The notes beneath the pieces are model-generated. The model did no database searches. It was not told where the DNA came from and saw only the letters and a list, made by a program, of their open reading frames with translations. Positions 53,569-63,899 of a stretch of DNA of 64,000 bases are shown one piece after another. Both the position numbers and the translations under genes were made by a program. The DNA comes from UBA6623 sp965238125. Lineage in GTDB: Bacteria; Acidobacteriota; Terriglobia; Bryobacterales; UBA6623. Position 1 is the first letter of the stretch. Every line of letters starts with the position of its first letter. The stretch lies in NCBI GenBank assembly GCA_965238125.1, contig OZ250179.1, positions 1,922,001-1,986,000 of the forward strand. Direction: 5' to 3'.

Positions 53569-54210
53569 GTGAAGGTTGGCAGGAATGATCCCTGCCCGTG
53601 TGGCAGCGGCAAGAAATACAAGAAGTGTCACCGCAGTGTCACTGCGACCACGGGGCCGGGGCGGACGCCACCTCCGGACGATTACTCAGGCACAATAGAC
53701 ATCAAGCCGGGCGAGACACCGCAGTGGTTGAAACGTCTCGTAAAAAAGCCGATCAAGCACGTATTCGACGGAGACGCCGGTTTTGAATTCGGTGGCAGCC
53801 GCGGGGAATTGTGCGCCAATGTCGCGCTTTTGATCATCTGGCTCCTACGGCAGTACGGAGTCCAGGCGCGATTCGTGGTCGGGAGTGCCCGCTGGAACAA
53901 CTACCCGCTATGGTTCGACTGGAAGGGAGAGCGCGAGTATCACGCCTGGGTGCAGACCGAATTCAATGAAATCGTTGATTTGGCCTGCGATGCCCTTAGT
54001 ACGCGTTCGAATTTGCCGCAGCCCATCCTTTCGCCATCTCCCCAAAACTGCTGGGTCAAGCGCGACGAACTTACTGATCGCGTGTACCGTGAAGTCGCCA
54101 ATGGCGCACGGGAACTCGACGTGGACTGTCCGGGATCAAAAGCATTCGAAATACTTGCCACGGCTGCCCTGAAATTTGCCACACGGCAGGAGCGCGTCGA
54201 GCGAACATAG
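53569..54210 (+). CDS. SEC-C zinc motif plus transglutaminase-like cysteine protease fold
   Basis: From GTG 53569 the 213-residue product begins with a canonical SEC-C motif (GRNDPCPCGSGKKYKKCH; C9, C11, C20, H21). The remainder contains a plausible Cys-His-Asp triad in transglutaminase-like order: C82 in SRGELCANVALL at the start of a helix, H125 in EYHAWVQTEF and D137 in NEIVDLAC. This resembles the transglutaminase-like protease superfamily but the family was not identified. The IS1380 copy C ends 9 bases upstream, so native upstream signals are replaced by the right end of the element. SEC-C motifs often mark cargo of accessory regions and SecA-like or defence proteins; a defence role is inference only. 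Confidence 0.6.
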   Translation: MKVGRNDPCPCGSGKKYKKCHRSVTATTGPGRTPPPDDYSGTIDIKPGETPQWLKRLVKKPIKHVFDGDAGFEFGGSRGELCANVALLIIWLLRQYGVQARFVVGSARWNNYPLWFDWKGEREYHAWVQTEFNEIVDLACDALSTRSNLPQPILSPSPQNCWVKRDELTDRVYREVANGARELDVDCPGSKAFEILATAALKFATRQERVERT

Positions 54211-54366
54211 TTGCGCGAGAGTGGATATTCATGAGGAAACCGCGTCCAAAGGTTCCAGGGTGAAGATTCTTTATTCGGTGGCTGTCACCGATCTCTCGAG
54301 AGAATCCTTTTCCTGAAGCGGCAGATAGCTACCGACATTGGCCTCGAAACTCGACGGCTGACATCA

Positions 54367-55134
54367 GTGGAGGCCCGCAAAGAACTCACGTTAAGCCTTT
54401 CTCTGAGCTCAGATCGGCACGGCTCCGAGTTTTGGCACCGACCGGGGAACGAGCTGGAGGAGTTCTTGACGTGCTTCACACATCTGATTTCCGAAGACTC
54501 CTTGCGCAATTGCGAGGAGATAGTTGTCCGAGCACCAGGAACCGGCGTTCCAGCGTTTTTATACGACGAGGTCGCTAGGCAGATCGTGGCCCCGGAGATC
54601 CCATTTGAACGCTCAACGAAGTCGCAGGTCTTCATCGGAATCAGTAGACATAATGTGGAACTCTACCAAGCACTGGGAACGGCTTCGAGTATCAAGATGC
54701 TAGTGACCACTGGTGAGAAGGTCTTCCGCGACATTACGCTCTGGCGTAGGCTAAGCGCTCAACGTGACCTCAGTCTCGACATTCTTATGCTCAATCCAGA
54801 GTCGCCGTGGTTGGAGGTCGCAGAACAGCTTCGATATCTCAATAAGTCGAAAGGATTCCTCGGAAAAGAACTCAATGCTAACATTGAGGGCATTGAGAAG
54901 CTGCGCTCTAGACTCGCTCATCCAGACAAGGTTCGCTTATTTTTGTACGACACTCTACCTCAGCTGAGAATTACTTTGATTGACGGCCGCAGGGCGATTA
55001 TGGCGTATTACATGTCGGGGCTGAGAACGGGTCCAGATACGCTATTCGTCGATGTTAAAGGAGAGAGTGATACAATTCGTGCGGTAACTCGATATCTGCT
55101 AGAGATTGAGAAAGTTTCCAAGGCCAAATTCTAG
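54367..55134 (+). CDS. Unrecognised 255-aa protein
   Basis: GTG 54367 is the first usual start, but the frame is open and protein-like further upstream (ILFLKRQIATDIGLETRRLT), so the true start may lie near 54300, in a piece of the minisatellite unit. The sequence alternates beta and helix, for example IKMLVTTGEKVFRDITLWRR, LSLDILMLNPESPWL, VRLFLYDTLPQLRITLIDGR and GPDTLFVDVKGESDTIRAVT. The pattern of repeated strand-loop pieces is reminiscent of phospholipase D-like domains without the HKD motif, but this is only an impression. It lies between two inverted IS1380 copies with the SEC-C gene. Confidence 0.5.
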   Translation: MEARKELTLSLSLSSDRHGSEFWHRPGNELEEFLTCFTHLISEDSLRNCEEIVVRAPGTGVPAFLYDEVARQIVAPEIPFERSTKSQVFIGISRHNVELYQALGTASSIKMLVTTGEKVFRDITLWRRLSAQRDLSLDILMLNPESPWLEVAEQLRYLNKSKGFLGKELNANIEGIEKLRSRLAHPDKVRLFLYDTLPQLRITLIDGRRAIMAYYMSGLRTGPDTLFVDVKGESDTIRAVTRYLLEIEKVSKAKF

Positions 55135-55183
55135 CTGCACTCCAATGCACCCGGCGGCACCATCGAAGAGTAGAACCATTACT

Positions 55184-56849
55184 CCAGGATTTCCATTTTG
55201 GCCCTGGCACGGTCACAGGATACACCCCCGCTGCGCCGAATACCACGTCTTTTCGCGCTGAACCCTGCACATCACCTCCGCCGGTAGGCGCCAGGGCTCG
55301 TCCGTCCGCTCACAGACGTTGATTGAGCGGACTGAACGGCGCTCCGGCCGACACTGCTCCCTGCGAAACCTTTTTGGAGCCAAAAACTGTTGATCCTCGC
55401 CCGGGCAACGCTACCCACCCGGCACAGGCAGCGCCCAGATCCTATGCAGCATGTCACCGAACAGCCGCCGGTTCAGATGCCCCTCCGCCAGCAGCAACCA
55501 GTAGTAGCGAGCATGCTTGACCAGCCGACCGCCGGTCTTCATCAACCTGTGTTGCAAACTCGTTAGCGACCAGCTTTTGATTCGCTGCGGCAGCCCTAGC
55601 CGCCGCCACAGGTTGCCCAGGTTGTAGGCCGGCACGCTGAGTTGCAGCCGTACCTCGTTGGCTCGGAAGCGGTGACACGACAAGCGGGTCCAGTGCGTGG
55701 CCTGTTTGCCTTCTTTGATCCACTGCTCCGCCGTGCCGCGCTTGTTGTAGAACCGCACGACCGAGCGGCTCGGCAAGCTCATGCTCGTCACGACAAATCC
55801 GACGCGCGGGAATAGTTCGCCCTGGTGATGCTCGACCTTGGCGACAACTCGCCTTGCCTTCGACCAGCTCTCGGCCTGATAGCGAAAACTCTTGTAGCGC
55901 ACTAGGGGCTTGGCGTTCGGCCTGCCCGGTGGCCGAAACAGGATGTCCTCGATCTCCAGCTCCAGGCTCTTGTTCGCCGGGATGCGAATCACGTAGTCCA
56001 CGCCGCGCTCCTCCATCGCCTCGTAGATCTCGGGCTTGGCGAAGGCGGCGTCGGCGCGGAACGTCACCTGTTTGCCCTCCGCCTGTTGTCGTTCGATCTC
56101 CGGCAGTAGCAGCTCGTCCCAGTCCTCGGCGCTGTGCACGTTGCCGGGACGCAGCTTCGCGCCTAGGCAGTCGCCGTGCTGGTTGAACAGCAACAGCGGG
56201 TGATAGCAGAGGGACTCAAAATGGCCGTTGTAGGCACTGCCTTCCTGTTGGCCGTGGACGGGGCTCTCCGTGGAGTCCATGTCGAGCACCACGCGGTCTG
56301 AACCGTCGGGAGCTTCGGCTTGCGCGACCAGCTCCCGGTTCACTGCCATCAGCCCCAGCAAGTTCTCTTCGCTCGCCAGCATCTCCGTCTCGAAGCCATG
56401 CAGCGTCGAGGTCAAGGCTGCTCCGCGATCCCAGTTCCTCTTCGAGCCGATCAAGCGAAAGGTCGGATCGGCGGATACTCGAACGGCGTCATTGAGGTCC
56501 TCGTAGCCAGCGAGTCGGCTGTAGACCGACTGCCGCAGCAGATCGGCCAGCGGGAACTTCTTGTTCAAGCCTTGTCGCGAGTCGCTGAGATGCTCGTCGA
56601 TCAGCTTCCCGAGTCCGAGTCGTTCATCCAGTTCGCGAACGAGAATCAGACCGCCATCCGAGGTGACTCGCGATCCTTGGAAATCGACTTTGAGAAATCC
56701 ATTGAACGTGAGCTGAAACGGCTTGTTTTCTTTTTCACCCATCGGGTGTTGACCTCCATGGCGTCCTTATCGGGCTCTAGCCCCTATCAATAAAGACGCT
56801 GAAGGTCGCTGGATGGTCTGAAGCTCATACATCAAATTGAAAATGCGGG
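55184..56849 (-). mobile_element. IS1380-family insertion sequence, copy D (1,666 bp)
   Basis: Same length and ends as B and C, opposite strand. The flanks (ttact on the left, ttaga on the right) do not form a target duplication, unlike A, B and C. Its left end lies 16 bases before the gene at 56866. Confidence 0.92.
55411..56742 (-). CDS. IS1380-family transposase (copy D)
   Basis: Intact 443-residue transposase, differing from copy C by proline in NKKFPLADLL and from B by alanine in QQAEGKQ and proline in LSVPAYN. All catalytic motifs are present. Confidence 0.92.
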   Translation of the reverse strand: MGEKENKPFQLTFNGFLKVDFQGSRVTSDGGLILVRELDERLGLGKLIDEHLSDSRQGLNKKFPLADLLRQSVYSRLAGYEDLNDAVRVSADPTFRLIGSKRNWDRGAALTSTLHGFETEMLASEENLLGLMAVNRELVAQAEAPDGSDRVVLDMDSTESPVHGQQEGSAYNGHFESLCYHPLLLFNQHGDCLGAKLRPGNVHSAEDWDELLLPEIERQQAEGKQVTFRADAAFAKPEIYEAMEERGVDYVIRIPANKSLELEIEDILFRPPGRPNAKPLVRYKSFRYQAESWSKARRVVAKVEHHQGELFPRVGFVVTSMSLPSRSVVRFYNKRGTAEQWIKEGKQATHWTRLSCHRFRANEVRLQLSVPAYNLGNLWRRLGLPQRIKSWSLTSLQHRLMKTGGRLVKHARYYWLLLAEGHLNRRLFGDMLHRIWALPVPGG

Positions 56850-56865
56850 TTAGAAGCGAAGTGGG

Positions 56866-57813
56866 ATGGGCCGTCCCAAGGAAAATTTCCTCTGCGGCAA
56901 ACCGTTTAGGCGAAATCAAGACATGCCGGAACTGGGGCCAGAGTACCTCCGCACAATGAGAGAAGCGCTGTCCAGCTTCTACGACGAGATTAGAAACTTC
57001 CACACTGACCAAGGCCCCAATCCTACCCCCGGCTCTCTGGCTGTAAATGAGCAGGCTGCGTTTCCACGTCCTGAGTTGCTGGTCACCGCGCGGTCCATTG
57101 CCACGGGGTTGATTGAGTCGGGCGGCGAACACGTTACAGCCTTCGTCAAGACGATCACGGAGCCCATGGAAGTTATCGCTTGCTGGACCTGCGTCCGCTC
57201 CATGCTCGAATCCTGCTCGTTGGCCTCGTGGCTTCTCGACCCGCGAATCGACGCTCGCACCCGAGTCGGAAGAGTATTCGCCATTCGGTATGAAGGGATG
57301 GAACAACAACTGAAGTGCATCCGGGCAGCGGGCGAAAGCGACAACGTTTTGCAGAGCACCATGAATCGGATCGATAAGGTCGAGCAGGACGCGCTCAAGC
57401 TGGGTTATTCCCCTATCGTCAACGCAAAGGGCAAGCGGCTTGGTATTGGTCAGAAAATGCCCTCGGCCACGGAAGTCATCAAGCTGATGCTCGATGAGGA
57501 GGTGATGTATCGGATCCTCTCGGCGGTCGCCCACGGCCACAACTGGGCGATTCGTTGGCTGAGCTTCAAACCTGTGCCCGAAGGCGCTCTCAGGCCAGAC
57601 GTTGGCGGGGTACCGGTTACTATGTTCGAGAAGACAGTTGACATCGATCGGCTAGCGTTGCTTGGATTGACCGCGGCGAAGGCGTTTGCCAAGCCGGTTT
57701 GGTACGAGTGCCGTTATTTTGCGTGGGATGAGGAGCGCTTCATTACTGTGCTCGACAGCACTTTCGACAAACTCCAGGCAAGACCAGGCGTTCGTTTCTG
57801 GCATAACGAGTGA
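56866..57813 (+). CDS. Unrecognised 315-aa helical protein
   Basis: Starts at ATG 56866, 16 bases from IS1380 copy D; an internal ATG at 56923 (MPELGPEYLRTMREALSSFY) may be the native start. The protein is mostly helical: ACWTCVRSMLESCSLASWLL, DARTRVGRVFAIRYEGMEQQ, TMNRIDKVEQDALKLGYS, VIKLMLDEEVMYRILSAVAH and MFEKTVDIDRLALLGLTAAK. No motif or family is recognised, and no membrane segment or signal. Position in an accessory region beside IS elements suggests foreign cargo. Confidence 0.55.
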   Translation: MGRPKENFLCGKPFRRNQDMPELGPEYLRTMREALSSFYDEIRNFHTDQGPNPTPGSLAVNEQAAFPRPELLVTARSIATGLIESGGEHVTAFVKTITEPMEVIACWTCVRSMLESCSLASWLLDPRIDARTRVGRVFAIRYEGMEQQLKCIRAAGESDNVLQSTMNRIDKVEQDALKLGYSPIVNAKGKRLGIGQKMPSATEVIKLMLDEEVMYRILSAVAHGHNWAIRWLSFKPVPEGALRPDVGGVPVTMFEKTVDIDRLALLGLTAAKAFAKPVWYECRYFAWDEERFITVLDSTFDKLQARPGVRFWHNE

Positions 57814-57958
57814 CGAATGCGGAGGTCATGTCTGGGGCCGGGAGGCTTGGGCCGGCAGAGTCCGTTTCTCTGAACGCGCGGCATTCATAATACGGCCACG
57901 AAAATGGGTGTCGACGGCGTTCCTGCCGCCCTTCCAGGGCTCCTCCCCATGTGGGGGT

Positions 57959-58027
57959 TCTACCCCGGGTTCCGCTTCGCTTCACCCGGGGCTAGGGCTC
58001 CCGTCGCCGCTTCGCGGCTGCAAGAGG
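57959..58027 (+). repeat. Dispersed repeat family I, copy 2
   Basis: Contains ccccgggttccgcttcgctt, cacccggggct and cccgtcgccgcttcgcggct, the same arrangement as copies at 14357 and 58227. Confidence 0.65.
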
Positions 58028-58226
58028 TTGGGGATTTTTCGGCCTATATCGTAATCCGTAGTACGCTCGAAAGGGGATTTTCGGGCGGGCAGCCTCCATT
58101 AATGGCTCGCGGGCGTGAGCGACCGGCAGGGCCGGCTCGTTCAGACAAGAAATTCGGTTGAGCGGCTGAACCCACGCATGCGCTATTTCCCGCTGCCCTT
58201 AAAGGGCTCGCCGGCATGGGGGCCTT

Positions 58227-58300
58227 AACCTAGAGGTCCGCCGTTCCGGCTCCACCCTAGGCTATGTTCCCGTCGCCGCTTCACGGCTGCAGACCTTCGG
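58227..58300 (+). repeat. Dispersed repeat family I, copy 3
   Basis: Contains cctagaggtccgccgttccg, caccctaggct and cccgtcgccgcttcacggct. The pairing bases have changed together (ccta/tagg), which suggests the stem is maintained. The rest of the 57814-58388 gap shows nothing gene-like. Confidence 0.6.
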
Positions 58301-58388
58301 GATTTCAGGGGACGCGACGAAGTACCCAATATAGAAAGGAAACTTCGGACGAGTCGAGGCACCGGCCGTGCTTCGCGGTTGCAGACCT

Positions 58389-59852
58389 TCAGCGGACGAG
58401 ACGGACGTTGGGGAATTGGGCGTGCCAGCCGAACCAGAAGGCTCGGTGGGCGGCGAGGCGGTCTTGCTTCTTTCCGTCGGGGCCCTCGAGGGCGTCTTCG
58501 GTGGCTTGCCAGCGGCCTCCGTGGTCGTCGGTGAGGGCCGACTCGCCGTCCCACTTCTTGAACCGGACATCGGCGGCGTCATAGAGCCGATTGGCGCCCG
58601 ACTTGTCGGTCAGGATCACCACTTTCCGGCGGCCGACGGTGTCGTGATGAAGAGGGTTCTTGACGAGAAACTCCGTATCGAAGGCCGCGGGCTTGCGGTC
58701 GAGGACAACGGCCAGGATTTCTTGTTTGTTCTTGAGACGGGTGTCCGCAAACGGCACGGGAAACATGATCCGGTCGGTTGCGAAGTATTCCCGGTAGGCC
58801 ACTCCCTCGCCGTAGTCGCGCCGATGGCCGGTTTCGAGTGACAGTACGGTCGTATCCGGGTGTCGGCGGCGCCATGCCTCCCAGGTCGTCGTGACGATCG
58901 GCAACCGCTTGAGTTCGAGGTCCGAACCCGCCAGCTTACCGGTGACCGGGCGACCCTCGAGGGCCGACCACAAGGAGTGCGTTTCGCGGTCGTACATCAG
59001 CTTGTTGGACCGATACAGAAAACCACTGGTCCCGAACACGAAGCGGCGCTCCCCGATGTGCTGATCGTAAAGAACGGCCGACCCGCAGAGGGTGCAATAA
59101 ACCAGGGTGACGTCGACGCCGCCAAGCCTGTCATTCGCCATTTCGTGCCAAGCCAAAATGCGCTTTGGGTAGGCGCGCGCCTCGCCGTTGACGTAGACGC
59201 CGAAGACAATATTCTCCTTCCCTAGATAGTCGGCTTCCGCGGCGGGGATGACCGAGGGGTGTTCGAGCGGAGGTATGCCGTCAACCTTGACGCCGCCCCA
59301 CATGATCTCGTCAAGTCGGATCGTGTGGGCCATGCCGTGAAAGAACCACCAGCGAAAGCGTTGATCGACCGAAGAGTGGATCGCCGCCCGGAACTCGGGG
59401 TAGTCCGGATGCATGGTGAATTCCTGCTTCCACATCCACTTTTGCCAGACCCGCCCGTCGCGCGGCATCGGTTTGCCGGTCTTTTTCCTGAGCAGCTTCC
59501 AAAGAACGGCGCGGCGCGGGTCTTGTTGGGGGATGAAGGTGAGGGTGTCGACAATGAAGGGAACCAGGTTCGTATCCCAGTGCGCGTCGAGGGCTTCGAG
59601 GCTCTCAAGCTTCGGAGGGGAGTCGCCGTTGAGGAAGCTGACAAGTGCTTGCGTCGTTTCCGCCGGGCCCTCGGCGGCCGATTCCGCCGCGGCCGGAGGC
59701 GCCGTCAGCATGGAAGACGCGAGCAGAAAACACAGAACAGCGGCCGCGGCCGGATTTTTCCGCGGCGCGGCAACCCCGCGAATGTCGGCCCGGAGTGTCT
59801 CGACCGGCCCGATGATGGGTGTGATGCGGTAGCGGTCAGACGTTCGCTGCAA
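58389..59852 (-). CDS. DUF3179-family exported protein
   Basis: The 487-residue protein has an N-terminal hydrophobic signal (AAAAVLCFLLASSMLTAPPA) and the DUF3179 core: GVYVNGEARAYPKRILAWHE, VTLVYCTLCGSAVLYDQ with the paired cysteines, FVFGTSGFLYRSNKLMYDRE and THSLWSALEGRPVTG. The family's function is unknown; the conserved YCTLCGSA motif suggests metal or redox chemistry in the periplasm. The start is uncertain because the first 35 residues have no ribosome site that I can see. Confidence 0.85.
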   Translation of the reverse strand: MQRTSDRYRITPIIGPVETLRADIRGVAAPRKNPAAAAVLCFLLASSMLTAPPAAAESAAEGPAETTQALVSFLNGDSPPKLESLEALDAHWDTNLVPFIVDTLTFIPQQDPRRAVLWKLLRKKTGKPMPRDGRVWQKWMWKQEFTMHPDYPEFRAAIHSSVDQRFRWWFFHGMAHTIRLDEIMWGGVKVDGIPPLEHPSVIPAAEADYLGKENIVFGVYVNGEARAYPKRILAWHEMANDRLGGVDVTLVYCTLCGSAVLYDQHIGERRFVFGTSGFLYRSNKLMYDRETHSLWSALEGRPVTGKLAGSDLELKRLPIVTTTWEAWRRRHPDTTVLSLETGHRRDYGEGVAYREYFATDRIMFPVPFADTRLKNKQEILAVVLDRKPAAFDTEFLVKNPLHHDTVGRRKVVILTDKSGANRLYDAADVRFKKWDGESALTDDHGGRWQATEDALEGPDGKKQDRLAAHRAFWFGWHAQFPNVRLVR

Positions 59853-60001
59853 GGTTCATCCCCCTGTTAAGTAGTTCGGACCTCGGCGGGGTTGGTCACG
59901 GCCGGCCCGGAATAAACTGGCCCGAAAGCGCGGCGACTGCGCGATACGAAGTGTACACGGAGGCGTGATAAGATGGGGTCACCTTCTCTCCGACCTCGCG
60001 G

Positions 60002-60700
60002 ATGACGCACGCCTCAAGCCACTCGGATTCCAGGCATCCGTACACGTTCAAGCCCGAACCATTCAGCAGTCACTCCTTGCTTGTGGCCTGCTTTCCCGAG
60101 CAAGGCAGCGGTCTGCGCGTTCTCGATGTGGGCGGCGGGGAAGGCTATCTCAGTGCGGAACTGGCGAAACGCGGGTTCACCGTGCTTTGCGTCGCCGCGC
60201 CTGGAAGCGTCGCTCCGGATTTCCCCAACAGCGTCGAAGTTGTCGAGGCTGACCTTGACCTGGACCCGCCCCCGATAACGGACCCCTTCGACTACGTGCT
60301 TTGCGGAGATGTATTGGAACACTTGCGACGCCCCGAGCAGACTCTGCGCTGGGTTCGTTCCCTGCTACGTCCCAGCGGCAAGCTCGTGGCCTCGCTCCCT
60401 AACAGTGGCCATGCTTGGGTGAGGTTGAATGTACTATTGGGGCGCTTCCCGAAAGACGAGCGGGGGCTTTTCGATCGGACTCATCTGCATTTTTTCACGC
60501 TGGCGGGCTGGCGGGAACTCTTCGCTTCGGCGGGTTTTCGGCTGGAAAGCATTGAGCCGACGACGACACCGGTGGGGTTGCTGTTGCCCAAATGGCGGCA
60601 CTCCATGCCGGTGCGGGCGGCCGAGTGGCTGGCGTACGCGCCGGCGCGGCTGCGTGGGACGTTGTTTGCCTATCAGTTCGTTGTTGTTGCTCGGCCTTGA
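60002..60700 (+). CDS. SAM-dependent methyltransferase
   Basis: The 232-residue protein has a class I methyltransferase fold: motif I VLDVGGGEGYLSAELAK, acidic loop VVEADLDL, the post-I strand DYVLCGDVLEHLRRPEQTL and LLRPSGKLVASLPNSGH, followed by FDRTHLHFFTLAGWRELFAS typical of the Methyltransf_23 group often next to glycosyltransferases. Substrate unknown, likely lipid or polysaccharide related because a GT2 gene follows 98 bases downstream. Confidence 0.82.
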   Translation: MTHASSHSDSRHPYTFKPEPFSSHSLLVACFPEQGSGLRVLDVGGGEGYLSAELAKRGFTVLCVAAPGSVAPDFPNSVEVVEADLDLDPPPITDPFDYVLCGDVLEHLRRPEQTLRWVRSLLRPSGKLVASLPNSGHAWVRLNVLLGRFPKDERGLFDRTHLHFFTLAGWRELFASAGFRLESIEPTTTPVGLLLPKWRHSMPVRAAEWLAYAPARLRGTLFAYQFVVVARP

Positions 60701-60798
60701 AGACATGGCGGGCTCGAAAGCCCGACACGGCACGTCGGCGGCGGGCGCCATATCGACGGCGAATTGTGCGCCGCGCCGGGGTGTGCCACAATCGGCGA

Positions 60799-61599
60799 AT
60801 GGACGAGGTTGCGAAGCGTCCCAAGGTTGTCGTCGTCATGCCCGCCTACAACGCGGCGAAGACGCTCGAATTGACCTACGCGGATCTGCCGCGCGACAAG
60901 GTCGATCTGGTCATCGTGGTCGACGACGCGAGCGCGGATGAGACGGCGAAAATTGCGCGGGAGTTGGGCTTGCGGCTGTTCGTCCATACGCGCAATTACG
61001 GGTACGGAGCGAATCAGAAGACTTGTTATCGAGAGGCGATGCGGGCGGGAGCGGACATCATTGTGATGGTCCACCCGGACTATCAGTATGATCCGACGTT
61101 GCTGCCGGAAATTATTCACCCGATCGAGCAGGGGGACGCCGATATCGTCTTCGGGTCGCGATTGATGGGAATCAACCCGGTTCGGCAAGGTATGCCATGG
61201 TGGAAATACATCGCCAACCGCGCGCTGACGAAGATCGAGAATCTTGCGTTCGGCATGCGGCTGAGCGAGTACCACACCGGGTACCGCGCCTATCGCCGCT
61301 CGGTTCTCGACAAGGTCAATTTCGAAATGAACTCCGACGGGTTCATCTTTGACCAAGAGATCGTTGCGCAGCTTGTGGAGTTGAAAGCGCGCTTTGTGGA
61401 AGTACCGGTTCCAACCCGCTATTTCGTCGAGGCGTCGTCGACTTCGTTTTGGCAGAGCTGCCGCTATGGGCTGTCGATCCTGAGGGTGGTCGCCCAATAC
61501 GGTCTGCATCGGACCGGGCTGGTAAGGCAGAGACGATTCGACAGTCTGCGCTTGCGTTATCAATCCGACACAAGGACGTTGGACACCACACAGCGCTGA
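60799..61599 (+). CDS. Family 2 glycosyltransferase (polyprenol-phosphate sugar synthase type)
   Basis: From ATG 60799 the 266-residue protein starts VVVMPAYNAAKTLELTYADL, the GT2 nucleotide-binding strand, with IVVDDASADETAKIARELGL, the catalytic-site-like VHPDYQYDPTLLPEII and GFIFDQEIVAQL. No membrane anchor is visible at its C-terminus. This architecture is similar to dolichyl-phosphate-mannose-type synthases. It probably forms an operon with the preceding methyltransferase. Confidence 0.82.
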   Translation: MDEVAKRPKVVVVMPAYNAAKTLELTYADLPRDKVDLVIVVDDASADETAKIARELGLRLFVHTRNYGYGANQKTCYREAMRAGADIIVMVHPDYQYDPTLLPEIIHPIEQGDADIVFGSRLMGINPVRQGMPWWKYIANRALTKIENLAFGMRLSEYHTGYRAYRRSVLDKVNFEMNSDGFIFDQEIVAQLVELKARFVEVPVPTRYFVEASSTSFWQSCRYGLSILRVVAQYGLHRTGLVRQRRFDSLRLRYQSDTRTLDTTQR

Positions 61600-61823
61600 C
61601 TTGGAAGGGTTCTCCGGATCGCCGACAGGCGACCTGTTCCTCTGTGTTTGAAACTCGGTGGCGGCCAACGTTGCGGTTCCCACATTCCCAAACAACTTGG
61701 TTGGCCGATGGAGCGGCTCCAGCGAACACTTGCTCGCGAGTGCGCAGACGCCCAAACGCCGAGGGAAGGACTGGCAATCCCCGTTTTTCGCCCGAACAGA
61801 CTTTTGCTGCGGGCTACGGGCTG

Positions 61824-63149
<1,326 letters not shown>

Positions 63150-63338
63150 GGTGCCTCCATGGGAATTTGGGAATGCCGAAGCGAGTGCGGGGCCGCCGAG
63201 GCGTTTCGCGTGTCGGATTTGGCGACCTTCTTGTTAGCTTAGCTCGGTGGGGCGGCGGGGGGGGAGTGACGGGGGTGGGACGAGGTCGTGGAGAGGCGAT
63301 TCCTATCTCCGTGTACACAATTCAGAACGTAGATACAG

Positions 63339-63483
63339 AGCCCCGAGCGCAAGCGACGGGCCAAGGGCAGGCAGCCGCCACGCGCTTCGGAGCCGTGTCC
63401 CCCCGAACCGTTGCACACTTCGACATAGCCTTCCGCCTGCTCGAAACCGTTGTGGTCTTGGCCCGTCGCTTGCGCTCGGGGCT
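63339..63483 (+). repeat. Dispersed repeat family II, copy 2, with 27-bp palindromic arms
   Basis: Arms 63339-63365 and 63457-63483 are exact reverse complements (27 bp, first bases agccccgagcgcaagcgacg), around a 91-base core that aligns with 13190-13297. Confidence 0.8.
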
Positions 63484-63899
63484 TCCATGAGAGGTGGGTC
63501 GCTTGTCAAGGGCGGTCGTTGGGAGGCGTTGGTCGGTTTGTCGGATCCGGCCCGGGTCCTCATGCCTTGCGGCGCGTTGAGGACCGGGCTTCCATTCGCA
63601 GTGTTATCGGTCTCGTTGTTGACCTCTGCTGGTTGGGGTCCGGTCTTTCGGCGCTGCTCTCTCTGTTGCGGCTTCGACCCATCCTCGAAAGAATCGGCCT
63701 GCCTGCCCAGAGCCCGCAGTCACCGTGACACGATCTCGATTCTCCGCCGCGGCCTCGCTTCGTCCGCCCAATCCCCTACTCCCTTCCTTTCAACAGGAAT
63801 CTTCTTGCCGCCGAGTCCCCGTTAGGGGGCTCGCGGATGTCCTCATCACGTTGCTTCATCCGAAACCGTTGCCGCCGACTGCGCCTCATCGTCCCTGCC
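63484..63899. other. Intergenic stretch with no recognised feature
   Basis: About 415 bases between repeat family II and the IS110-like remnant. Several open frames exist on both strands but none has domain character, a ribosome site or plausible composition. Confidence 0.4.

Noticed and set aside
51894..56849. Composite transposon moving as one unit
   Set aside because: Copy D has no target duplication matching the outer flank of copy C, so joint transposition is not supported.
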